From Doris montereyensis (lineage: Eukaryota; Mollusca; Gastropoda; Nudibranchia; Dorididae), in the NCBI GenBank assembly GCA_037039925.1, contig JAXRKP010000172.1, positions 187,501 through 251,500 of the forward strand: a stretch of 64,000 bases of DNA, read 5' to 3'. Each line of letters starts with the position of its first letter. The stretch's first letter is position 1. The position numbers and the translations under genes are program-made. Positions 13,901 to 27,800 of this stretch are shown piece after piece. Under the pieces are notes generated by a model. The model did no database searches, was not told where the DNA came from, and was given only the letters and a program-made list of their open reading frames with translations.

Positions 13901-16900
13901 CAGATGATTTTTGTCAACTTTCACTCTACAATGAATTCGAAATGCGGAAGAAAAGAGACTGTACTCGAATACCCATCTGTTTAGAAAGAGATTTTGCTCT
14001 CTTTGAATCTAGATTTGGTTACAAGAACGGATGTTTATGAATATGATTGGCACCGTTATAGGATTGGCACGATTGGCACCGTTATAGGATTGGCACCGTT
14101 CCTATGTAAAAAATACAAATGTTTTAGTTTTGCTTATCATTGGCACCGTTCTATGTAAAAAATACAAATGTTTTAGTTTTGCTTATCATTGGCACCGTTC
14201 TATGTAAAAAATACAAATGTTTTATTTTTTGCATATTTGGGACCGTTCTATTAAAAAAATACAAATGTTTTAGTTTTGCATATCATTGGCACCGTTTTAT
14301 TAAAAAAATACAAACGTTTTAGTTTTGCCTATGTGACATTAAGAATTTTGAAGATAAGGACCTCAAGGTCTTAGATCTTGGAGTGAACTTGTCATTTTTT
14401 AAATTTTGTGAATTGTTTACTTTCAGGTTTACACTACCATGGTGGTTTATTTTCGTCTACTGGGCTTTCATCTCTATCTTCAATGTCTTCACTGCCTATT
14501 TCATCATGCTCTATGGCCTAGGAATTGGGCTACAACAAGAGTGTGGAGTGGCTCTTTGCTTTCCTCGCCGGCTTCTTTCTCAACGTTTTCATCGTGCAGC
14601 CGTTCAAAGTGGTGGTCATGGTCCTTCTGCTGGTCTTGGTCTTCAAACAGAGTCATTCCATGAGAGAACAGGCTCCGCTTACTAATGTCCGTAAGTTGGC
14701 ATTTTGTTATACCAGTGTAATGAATAATTGCCTTTTCATAGGGATAAAGTTGGATTTAATATTTGGAAACACTCTCTGATGTACCCCTAGTCTGTGTGAA
14801 ATGACCAAATTCTCTGGTGTCCCCGTAGTCTGTGTCAAATTACCTGATTTTCTGGTGTACCCGTAGTCTGTGTGAAATTACCAGATTTTCTGGTGTACCC
14901 GGAGTCTGTGTGAAATGACCAAATTCTCTGGTGTCCCCGTAGTCTGTGTGATATTACCAGATTTTCTGGTGTAGCCGTAGTCTGGTCTGTGTGAAATGAC
15001 CATATTTTCTGGTGTACCCGTATTCCTAGTGCCCGTGTCAAATGATCATATTTTCTGGTGTACCCGTAGTCTGTGTGAAATGGCCAGATTTTCTGGTTTA
15101 CCCGTAGTCTGTGTGAAATGATCATATTCTCTGGTGTCCCCGTAGTCTGTGTCAAATTACCAGATTTTCTGGTGTACCCGTATTCTGTGTGAAATGATCA
15201 TATTTTCTGGTGTACCCGTAGTCTGTGTGAAATTACCAGATTTTCTGGTGTACCCGTAGTCTGTGTGAAATGACCAGATTTTCTGGTGTACCCGTAGTCT
15301 GTGTGAAATGACCAAGAAGTCTTTAAAAGAAAGAGATATTGATACTACGGCAAAGGGGTCCCTGTGGAGCCGTAAGCTTTGAAACACGATTTTCTGATGT
15401 ACGTGGTCCACGAGAATTTCAGCATATTTTCTGGTGTACACATATTCTTGTGAAATGAATTTTCTGGTGGATAATCTGTGTGAAATAAGATTTTCTTATC
15501 TTATCTGTGTGAAATTATCTCATTTAAAAGAAAGGAAATATTGATATTATCTCAAGGGGTTTTATTTTCATATTTGATATTATTTCATTTGTGTTTTCAT
15601 ATTTGATACAATCTCATTTGTACAATAAGTCTTATCTTATGGTATTATCTCATTTTTATTTTCATATTTGATATTATCTTATTTTTTATTTCATATTTGA
15701 TATTATCTCATTTGTGTCTTCACATTTGATATTATCTCATTTGTGTTTTCACATTTGATATTATCTTATTTTTTATTTCATATTTAATATTATTTCAATT
15801 GCGTCTTCAAATTTGATATTATTTCATTCGTGTCTTCATATTTAATATTGTCATATTTGATATTATCTTACTTTTTATTTCATATTTGATATTATCTCAT
15901 TTGTGTTTTCATATTTGATATTATCTCATTTGTGTTTTCATATTTGATATTATCTTATTTTTTATTTCATATTTGATATTATTTCATTCGTGTCTTCATA
16001 TTTGATATTATCTCATTTGTGTTTTCATATTTGATATTATCTTAGTTTTTATTTCATATTTGATATTGTCTCATTTGTGTTTTCACATTTGATACTATCT
16101 GATTTATGTTTTCTTTCTTTCTTTCTTCATCAGCTCCCATTCTACCTTTCGGTGTATGGGTCCAGGTGCCTTAGATGATCTTTCTCCAGGATGCCCTGCC
16201 CTGGCATTTTCTGTTTCCTTCCAAAAAAGTTAAATTTTTATGCTTTAATGCCTCTTTTATATCTTCTTCCCACTTTCTCTGAGGTCTGCTTTTGGCCTTT
16301 TACCTTGAATTTTAGCACTGTATATTGATTTAGCTATTCTGTTGTCATCTATTCTGCTAACATGCCCAAACCATCTCAATTGATTTATTTCTATCTTAGT
16401 TTTTATGCCATCTGCTTTGGTTTTATTTCGTATTGTTGTGTTTCTGATTTTGTCTCTTTTAGTTTTTCCTACGACTCTTCTTAGATATTTTATTTCCGTT
16501 GCTTGTATTCTACTGTGCTGTGTACTGTCTAAGGTCCAGGTTTCGCTGCCATAGAGGAGTACGACAACAAACTGCGTTGTACACTGACATTTTGGTTTTT
16601 GTTGACAATTCTTGTTTACCTATAAATGCCTTTCCTATATGGTTATATATTTTCATTGCCTTTTGGATTGTCTGGTTCATTTCTTCTTTAGTTTTCTCCT
16701 GAGTTAATCATTACTCCTAGGTAATTGTAGGTTTGAAATTGTTCTAAATCCTCCTGTCCAATTTAAGATTTTGTGTTTTAGCTTCCCTAGTTACTAGTAC
16801 TGTTTTGGTTTTCTTTGCATTTATTCTCATTCCTCTGTTTTCACATTTGATGTTGTCTGATTTATGTTTTCATATTTGACATTTTATAATTTGTGTTTTC

Positions 16901-19900
16901 ATATTTCATATTATCTCAGTTGTGTTTTCATATTTGATACTACCTCATTTGTGTTTTCATATTTCTTGATATGCAGAATATAACACATTATAATACGGCT
17001 ATGCGTTTCTCAATTTTCATATCATCATATTAATTGCGACAGTTTCAAGTTGCGTTAAATGAAAGCAGGTGGGATTGTCATGTTCTTTCAAACGTTAACA
17101 TTCAATCCGGGACCCCGTTATTTCTTACATAATAACATAATGTCTCAGATCAAAAATGAAAAGTGTTTTACATTTTCTGAGACAAAGTGTTTTACATTTT
17201 CTAAGACAAAAGTGTTTTACATTTTCTGAGACAAAGTGTTTTACATTTTCTGAGACAAAGTGTTCTGAGAACTTCCAGTTTCGCAATTACGCCATTTGCA
17301 ACTTCTTTGCCCAATGTGTTTCCCATTCTTTTAAGCACACAAATTTACTCACACCCACAGCAAATACATGCACATACACATGCACACGCACATTGGACAA
17401 TGTTAGGTGTTGAAACAATATATTCTTCAGATTTTTAGGAATCCACTACATTGAAATGGATAAATGAAACATTTCACATATTTTTGTGAGATAGTTTTCA
17501 GTCTTGCCATTTCTTTCTCTGAGCCAATTAGAACTTTGTCCATTGGTTCCCTAAATATCTCCTTTGTGTGTTAAATCGATTATTTGTTTACTTTCTTTCC
17601 AGCTCGTTATGACCAGTATTGTATTGTAAAAAACATTCTGTCGATAGTAAGATTTAGCTGGTTGGCTTAATTTAATACTTGCAGGTGAAGGCTTCCAGCT
17701 GATCAAAGATCGGAAGAACATACAAAGGGTGTCCCAAATAAGCAATGGCCGCGACACAAACATATACCAGCCTCACCCAGCAGACAAACAATGAGAGACG
17801 TTTGGAAGCGGCTCAAAATAGAGGTGGAGGCTAGGGAGGTAGGTAGGGACGTCTTTAGCCCATGAGGGGAGTGCTGTTTTGGGAGAGATGCATAATATTG
17901 ATATCTAAAGCTAAAAAGATTATTGCTTTAATCTATGCATCAAATCTCAAGACAATTGTTCGATAATGTTTATAAAGTTACCTAGTAGTATGAAGATTTT
18001 GGAAATGAAATTTATTTGATTTTTATTTGATAATAGAGATTAATTTTTCTATTAGCATAATGAATATTAGGATTTTATTTCTGAGACCAGACATATTATT
18101 TGCTATGCTTCTCTGAATTTTGCTGGAAAATTTTGTGAACGTTGTGTGTTTTGCCTTTACTTTGATCAAAGTATCATATTTTAAATATCTCTCTCACAAG
18201 AATTAGTCAAGTATATGTAATAATTGTTAGTTGTTAGTGTTTACATTTTCATACTGTGGATTCTAGTTAAACGGTGGTCTACTTTTACATTTCTTCTTTC
18301 TTACAGATGCTGAGAGATTTATTCCTGTACACTTTATTTTTGATTGCCCTTCTTCTGATGATATTCTGGCACTTTGACGTTTCAAAATGTTTCCTGCAAA
18401 CTAAAGCCTTGGACAGAGTTGTATTCGCATCTATTTGGCCAAACGAGGTACGTATTTTATAGTGAGTGGTTATATTCACATCTACTTGGTAAAAACGAAG
18501 TGCCTATATTACAGTGAATGGTTGTATTCACATCTACTTGGCCAAAAGAAGTGCCTATATTACAGTGAATGGTTGTATTCACATGTACTTGGCCAAAAGA
18601 AGTGCCTATATTACAGTGAATGGTTATATTCACATGTACTTGGCCAAAAGAAGTCTATATTACAGTGAATAGTTGTATTCACATCTACTTGGCCAAAAGA
18701 AGTGCCTATATTACAGTGAATGGTTGTATTCACATCTACTTGGCCAAAAGAAGTGCCTATATTACAGTGAATGGTTATATTCACATCTACTTGGCCAAAA
18801 GAAGTGCCTATATTACAGTGAATGGTTATATTCACATCTACTTTAGCCAAAAGAAGTGCCTATATTACAGTGAATGGTTATATTCACATCTACTTGGTAA
18901 AAACAAAGTGCCTATATTACAGTGAATGGTTGTATTCACATCTAAAAGAAGTGCCTATATTACAGTGAATGGTTGTATTCACATCTACTTTGCCAAAAGA
19001 AGTGCCTATATTACAGTGAATGGTTGTATTCAGATCTATTGCCTATATTACAGTGGATGGTTGTATTCAGATCTGCTTGGCCAAAAGAAGTGCCTATATT
19101 ACAGTGGATGGTTTATATTCACATCTATATTACAGTGAATGGTTGTATTCACATCTACTTGGTAAAAACAAAGTGCCTATATTACAGTGAATGGTTATAT
19201 TCACATCTACTTGGCCAAAAGAAGTGCCTATATTACAGTGAATGGTTATATTCACATGTACTTGGCCAAAAGAAGTGCTTATATTACAGTGAATGGTTGT
19301 ATTCACATCTGCTTGGCCAAAAGAAGTGCCTATATTACAGTGAATGGTTATATTCACATCTACTTGGTAAAAACAAAGTGCCTATATTACAGTGAATGGT
19401 TGTATTCACATCTACTTGGTAAAAACAAAGTGCCTATATTACAGTGAATGGTTATATTCACATCTACTTGGCCAAAAGAAGTGCCTATATTACAGTGAAT
19501 GGTTATATTCACATCTACTTGGCCAAAAGAAGTGCCTATATTACAGTGAATGGTTGTATTCACATCTGCTTGGCCAAAAGAAGTGCCTATATTACAGTGA
19601 ATGGTTATATTCACATCTACTTGGTAAAAACAAAGTGCCTATATTACAGTGAATGGTTGTATTCACATCTACTTGGTAAAAACAAAGTGCCTATATTACA
19701 GTGAATGGTTATATTCACATCTACTTGGTAAAAACAAAGTGCCTATATTACAGTGAATGGTTGTATTCACATCTACTTTGTGCCTATATTACAGTGAATG
19801 GTTATATTCACATTTACTTGCCTATATTACAGTGAATGGTTATATTCACATCTACTTGGCCAAAAGAAGTGCCTATATTACAGTGAATGGTTATATTCAC

Positions 19901-22900
19901 ATCTACTTGGCCAAAAGAAGTGCCTATATTACAGTGAATGGTTGTATTCACATCTACTTGGCCAAAAGAAGTGCCTATATTACAGTGAATGGTTATATTC
20001 ACATCTACTTAGTAAAAACAAAGTGCCTATATTACAGTGAATGGTTATATTCACATCTACTTAGTAAAAACAAAGTGCCTATATTACAGTGAATGGTTGT
20101 ATTCACATCTACTTGGCCAAAAAGTGCCTATATTACAGTGAATGGTTGTATTCACATCTACTTGGCCAAAAGAAGTGCCTATGTTACAGTGAATGGTTAT
20201 ATTCACATCTACTTAGTAAAAACAAAGTGCCTATATTACAGTGAATGGTTATATTCACATCTACTTGGCCAAAGAAGTGCCTATATTACAGTGAAGGGTT
20301 ATATTCACATCTACTTGGCCAAAAGAAGTGCCTATATTACAGTGAATGGTTATATTCACATCTACTTGGCCAAAGAAGTGCCTATATTACAGTGGATGGT
20401 TGTATTCACATCTAAAGTGCCTATATTACAGTGAAGGTTATATTCACATCTACTTGGCCAAAAGAAGTGCCTATATTACAGTGGATGGTTATATTCACAT
20501 CTACTTGGTAAAAACAAAGTGCCTATATTACAGTGAATGGTTGTATTCACATCTACTTGGTAAAAACAAAGTGCCTATATTACAGTGAATGGTTATATTC
20601 ACATCTACTTGGTAAAAACAAAGTGCCTATATTACAGTGAATGGTTGTATTCACATCTACTTGGCCAAAAGAAGTGCCTATATTACAGTGGATGGTTGTA
20701 TTCAGATCTGCTTGGCCAAAAGAGGTGCCTATATTACAGTGAATGGTTGGCCTTTTCTTTCATTCATTCAATTATTTTTCATCCTGCCGTTTCCTCTTTA
20801 TTTACCCTGAGATCATTGTGTATGGTGGACAGGGTAAATTTCAACAGACAAACGAACATAAAACAAGGAGTATCTGACATTTGGAATTTTTATAAAACAA
20901 ACATTAGGAACTTTTATAAAACAAACATTTGGAACTTTTATAAAACAAACATTTGAAACTTTTATAAAACAAACATTTGGAACTTTTATAAAACAAACAT
21001 TTGGAACTTTTATAAAACAAACATTTGGAACTTTTATAAAACAAACATTTGGAACTTTTATAAAACAAACATTTGGAACTTTTAAAAAACAAACATTTGG
21101 AACTTTTTTATAAAACAAACATTTGGAACTTTTATAAAACAAACATTTGGAACTTTTATAAAGCAAACATTTGGAACTTTTATAAAACAAACATTTGGAA
21201 CTTTTTATAAAACAAACATTTGGAACTTTTATAAAACAAACATTTGGAATTTTATAAAACAAACATTTGGAACTTTTATAAAACAAACATTTGGAACTTT
21301 TATAAAACAAACATTTGAAACTTTTATAAAACAAACATGCCCTTAAATGATGTTGGATTATGATTTCTCTTGATTATAAAGCTCTTGAACTTTGACTGTG
21401 CTTAACTCAGAAGCCACTGTATTGGTTACGGGTGATATCGAGTATGAATATTAGAGCAAATTAGTAAGAAAAGAATATTAAGTTTAGTTTAATAAGATGT
21501 TTCTGATTTTGTTTTTCTAATTGCTTTTGTTCAATTTTAAGGAGGATGCGGCGTATAGCCTTAATAGCGAGGTAAGTAAGATGTCTTGTTATATTAATGA
21601 ATGAAGATAAAGAAGAGTTATCATTAACACGGCTCTTTGATTTCATCATCCCATAGATTGGAATTATTTATTTGATGCTTCATTGCTATGAAAGTTTTTT
21701 TTTTCTTCTTTTCAAATTCACTTAACATAATCTTTTAAGTTTTTAGATAAAATTTGGATCCAAGCAGTCCATTTTATTGGACGCAAACATTGAGCTGATT
21801 GTGTCATTCAACATACATTATGAGTTTATCTTTTAATATAAATTATGAGTTTATCTTTTAACATAAAGTATGAACTTATATTTTGACATGAAGTATGAAT
21901 TTATCTTTTTTAACCCAAAGCATGAATTTGTCTTTTAAAATAAAGTATGACTTTATCTTTTAACATAGAGTATGCATGTATCATTTAACATAAAGTGTGA
22001 ATTTATCTTTTAACATAGAGTATGCATGTATCATTTAACATAAAGTATGACTTTATCTTTTAACATAGAGTATGCAAGTATCATTTTACATGTTAACATA
22101 AAGTATGAATTTATCGTTTGACATAGAGTATGAATGTAGCATTCAACATAAAGTATGAATTTATCTTTTGACATAGAGTGTGAATGTATCATTCAACATA
22201 CAGTATGAATTTATCTTTTGACATAAAGTATGAATTTATCTTTTGACATAAGTATGAATTTATCGTTTGACATAAAGTAGGAATTTATCGTTTGACATAG
22301 AGTATGAATTTATCGTTTGACATAAAGTATGAATTTATCTTTTGACATAAAGTGTGAATTTATCGTTTGACATAAAGTATGAATTCATCTTTTAAAATAA
22401 AGTATGACTTTATCTTTTAACGCAAAATATGAATTTATTTTTAAAAATAAAGTATGAATTTATCTTTTAACGTAAAGTATGAATTCATCTTTTAACAAAA
22501 AGGTATGAATTTATCTTTTAACACAAAGTATGAATTTATCTTTTAACACATAGTATGGATTTATCTTTTAACACAAAGCATAAATTTATCTTTTAGCACA
22601 AGGTGTAAATTTATCTTTTAACACAAACTATGAATTTATCTTTTAACGCAAACTATGAATTTATCTTTTAACGCAAAGTATGAATTTATCTTTTAGAATA
22701 AAGTATGACTTTATCTTTTTTAACCCAAAGCATGAATTTATCTTTTAAAATAAAGTATGACTTTATCTTTTTTAACCCAAAGCATGAATTTATCTTTTTT
22801 AAATGACTTTATCTTTTTTAACAAACAGAATTTATCTTTTAAATGTATACAACAGTGTCTTACACACACTTTAATTTTCACCTTTTGAAAACAATGGTTT

Positions 22901-24480
22901 TCATGAACCCGTACACCGGAAGGTAGAGTGGGAACTAATAAAGGAAGGACGGTTGACTTTATAATGTTGTGCTAAACATTTCAGGTGAAAACAGTAGAAG
23001 AAATCTGGAAATATATGATTGATGACCTGGTGCCTTTTCTTGAAAGGAAAAAAGAGAAACTTCTGCTGTCTGATAATTACTTTGCCGTTGGCAGTGTTCG
23101 CATTAGACAGGTTCGGGTCAAAAGTGACACCAGTAAGTCTGACATTTGTGACAATAATTTGTTTGTCTGGTCGTACATGACAGTTGGTATTTGTTAATGC
23201 AGATACATTCATGCCCTGTGAGCATATTTTCTTACATGCATGTCCATTTAATGCTTATTTCTTCCATGACAACATGTATGCAAGCTGATAACGTGTCATT
23301 GTCTATTTGATTTCTTCATCCAATTGTGTCAAATAGAGTCAGTTTATTTAATGTGTCTGTAGTCTCTGTCTGCTTATCTTATACAGGTGACCTTTTTGAG
23401 ATAACTGAAAATAGTTTGAGACATTTTACCGATATGGGCTTTAGGTCTTACTTGTTTTGATATTTTGAGATCTATATATTTCTGATAGTGAATTATACCT
23501 GGTTTTCATTTTCATCATGCTTTGTTTCAGGGGGTAAGGGGGGGGTGGTGGGGGACTCAGTAATAAAGAGGCAAGCTGTCGGCCTCTCAATGCAAGGTCG
23601 TGGGTTCAAGCCCCGCGAACGGTTGAAAAATTATCTCAATTTTTTTTTCGAGTACACTCTACCCCCTGATCCAGGTAGATGGATCGACACCTAGTCCCAT
23701 TGGGGGCGGACGATAAAAAGGAGGTCATGTGTGCAGATCACAACGCTCTGTGCATGTCAAAGATCCCTTGGCGCTGTTTACAGGGTAGTCCGGGCAAAAT
23801 TAAAAATCCTACCAAAACCCCCAGATCACCATAGTTGTGGATGTGGATAAATAAATCGAATCAAATCAAATCAAATCAAATCAAATCAAATCAAATCAAA
23901 TCAAAACTCTATTTCAGGCTCTTGTGGTAAAGGAATCCCTCCCGATTTGTTGACTGTGTACAGGCAGTTTATGTGTTCTCACTCCTATACTCATGAATAT
24001 GGGGAGACACAACATTTTAACAATTCATGGAAATCTCCAAGTACTTCAAGAACTGCTGATCCAGAATCACGGTATACTTACAAGACAAGCGATGAACTTC
24101 TAACAGCTTCCATTGCAGGTAGAGACATTGATAATAATATGTACGTAGGCCTTCACACAATTTATTTAGAAGAGAAAGAGGTCAGATTAAGGGGTACTTG
24201 ATTCGAACAATCTTTATTTATTCTTTCACTACCGAAGTTCACATTATTAAATCTTTGCAAAATAGAATAAACAATTGTCATTCTATTCTATTCAAGGACT
24301 TACATGCAATGTCAAACGTCTCCCTCAAATGCAAAATAAAGTTCTTCTCATTATCATTACTATTATCATCATCATTATAACCATAATCATCATCATCATC
24401 ATATAATAATCCTCCTCCTCCTCATCATCATCATCATCATCATCATAATCATCTTCCTCTTCCTCATCCTCATCATCATT

Positions 24481-24518
<38 letters not shown>

Positions 24519-24773
24519 CCTCATCATCACCATCATCATCACCGTAATCATTGCCATTACCATCATCATTATCATCATCACCATGATGCCGATGAGGATG
24601 ATGATGATGATGATGATGTTATGATGATGATGATGATAATGATGATGTTCATCATCATCATCATCATCCTCATCATTATCATCATTTATATCTTCATCAT
24701 CATCATCACCACCACCACCATCATCATGAGCATCATCATCATGAGCATCATTGATATCACGATCACCATCATC

Positions 24774-24822
<49 letters not shown>

Positions 24823-27800
24823 CCACCACCACCACCACCACCATCATCACCACCACCATCATCATCGTCATCATCATCATGTTTTCTTATCCATGTCACA
24901 TACTTCTATAGAGGGCTCAATTTAAATTTAAAACAAATATTTCCATAAGTTCACGGTATATCTTATTAAAGAAATAATACAACCAAACATTTCTTACTTA
25001 TTTAATTATTTACCAATTACGTAACATTAACAGTTGTGGATACAAAAACCGTCTACCTCAAAACGTTTGTTATCTAAGTTTTGAAAACCATGAAGCAAAT
25101 AAGATGAAAAGGTCATTTCCTCACTTATCAAGGTCACCACTCTACGTATCCAGGAGGCGGTTACACTACTATCATACATATTGTTGACAGAGCTGCCGCT
25201 ATTAAAAGTATTCAAAAACTCTCCTATTCAAGCTGGCTCGATCAATTTACCAGGTAAATGTAAGGGTTTCTTTTAAAGAAAAATAGTTGTGCAAATTGAA
25301 TCGCTGTGGGAAGACCATAATGCTCGACTGACATATAAGTATGTATTGCCGTCTTTTAAAATTTTTATCATTCTTGAGCTTGAAAATAACATGCAGACAT
25401 TGTCCCTGTTGCTGAGAGTTTATACGAATGTACCAAAAGGATGCAGGCTGTGCCTGATTTTTGCTAAAATGTTGAAGGGTTCCTTTCTTTGATGCTGATT
25501 TATGACCACTGGACAGTTGTGAGATAGCACAATATAAACATGTTCTAGACTGCAATAATGCCGAGTATGGCAAAAAGCACATTGACATTTACAAAATACC
25601 ATGGTCAAAAGGAAGGCCTTTGAGTATATAGAAGCTGATAGATGCTTGCTGTTAAAATCAATATTAATTATTTGAAATAAAAAAAAAAAACAAGACAAAA
25701 ACAAATCACGATTTGGAAATGATTTCATGACATTTTCTTGTAATGCCCCATGTATGCTTGTTACCCGCAGATGTATTTTCATTGAATTTACCATCTACAA
25801 CGCTGATGCCAATCTTTTCACCAATATTGTTCTTGGTTTTGAATTTGATAATTATGGGGGCATTACCCCTTCAAAAAGATCTCAACGTCCCGCTTATTTC
25901 ACTATGAGAAAGACACAAAATCGTTTGTACAGTCTATGGAGGTAAGGTTTGAATGTTGAAATCAGGTTGTATGTTTAATTCTCTCATACTTCTATATGAG
26001 CATGTGCGATAATATTTTGCTTCTTTATAGAACCGTGGCTAATTATTTATTTATTTACTTATTTGTTTATTTATTTAAATTTAAATTTATATATTCATTT
26101 CATGTCGACGCAAGAATAAAATAATACTTATTGTTTTGGTCAGTTATTATAAGGAAGAAAAGAAATAGATTATCTTCTTTTTCTCCAAACAAATTTGAAT
26201 GCCTATTTTTCTTTCACAGACCATTGTGGCAATCTGTACGGCTTTCTATACATTCATAATTTTGAACACTGCAAGGCGGCAGGGCCTCCGTAATTTCATG
26301 GCCTCTTTCTGGAATTGGCTTGATGTGAGAACATTTTACTATTTAAAAAAAAAAAAAAATACCAACGTATTCATTTCGGGCATGTAAACCCATACACCGG
26401 AAGATAGAATGGGAGCTGATAAAGAGAGAAAAAAGAACCAACGTATTCATGTCGGGCATGTAAACCCATACACCGGAAGATAGAATGAGATCTGATAAAG
26501 AGAGAAAGAAAGAACCAACGTATTCATTTCGGGCATGTAAACCCATACACCGGAAGGTAGAATGAGAGCTGATAAAGAGAGAAAGAAAGAACCAACGTAT
26601 TCATTTCGGGCATGTAAACCCATACACCGGAAGGTAGAATGAGAGCTGATAAAGAGAGAAAGAAAGAACCAACGTATTCATTCGGGCATGTAAACCCATA
26701 CACCGGAAGGTAGAATGAGATCGGAACCAACGTATTCATTTCGGGCATGTAAACCCATACACCGGAAGGTAGAATGAGAGCTGATAAAGAGAGAAAGAAA
26801 GAACCAACGTATTCAAAACTTTAACTCTCAACTCTGTGAAAGGCATACATAAAGATCGGAAATTTTTTTTGTTCATTTAAAAAACCACAATGTAAGAAGA
26901 AAATAACACATCATATTACAAGCAATTAGTGTGATGTCTGTGGCTGAGCGGTTAGGCTGCCGTACTGAGGATTATGAGGTCCCGAGTTCGAATCCTAACA
27001 AAGCTAGGTCCGACGTTGTGTTCTTTGGGAAAGACACTTACCACGTATTTTCCCCACTCTACCCAGGTGCAAATGGGTACAAGTACTAGCTTGGGAGTAA
27101 AAACCTGCATCAGACTAGTGTCCTGACCAGGACGTGATTATTGTCACCTGTTCCACTTCATGCTGTTGAAACCGGGATTAGTTCCGGTTCTGTGGACCGT
27201 AATGGCCTTGACGTAACTTTACGTATTACAAGCAATTTATCTTGATATTCCAATCGATGAATTGTAGTGTGTTCTTTTGTTTTTTTCTGAAGTATTTCAC
27301 AAATTGAAATTGTGCATATTTTAATGCAAATTGTCAAGACAAAGAAAACAACACTGAGGTTATTGCAAATATGTCAAGACAAAAGACAACAACACACTGA
27401 GGGTTATTCCATTTAAATATGTCAAGACAAAAGACAACAACACACTGAGGGTTATTCCATTTAAATATGTCAAGACAAAAGACAACAACACACTGAGGGT
27501 TATTCCATTTAAATGTGTCAAGACAAAAGACAACAACACACTAAGGGTTATTCCATTTAAATGTGTCAAGACAAAAGACAACAACACACTGAGGGTTATT
27601 CCATTTAAATATGTCAAGACAAAAGACAACAACACACTAAGGGTTATTCCATTTAAATATGTCAAGACAAAAGACAACAACACACTGAGGGTTATTCCAT
27701 TTAAATATGTCAAGACAAAAGACAACAACACACTGAGGGTTATTCCATTTAAACGTATGTTTTATTGTTTACATGGTAATGGGTTTCTCAAAATGTGTTA

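Noticed and set aside
18466..20748. CRISPR-like direct repeats
   Set aside because: Units are contiguous with no unique spacers, and the setting is a eukaryotic intron.
26935..27010. tRNA gene
   Set aside because: A and B boxes are present, but the cloverleaf is incomplete and the segment is the head of a SINE with a target duplication.
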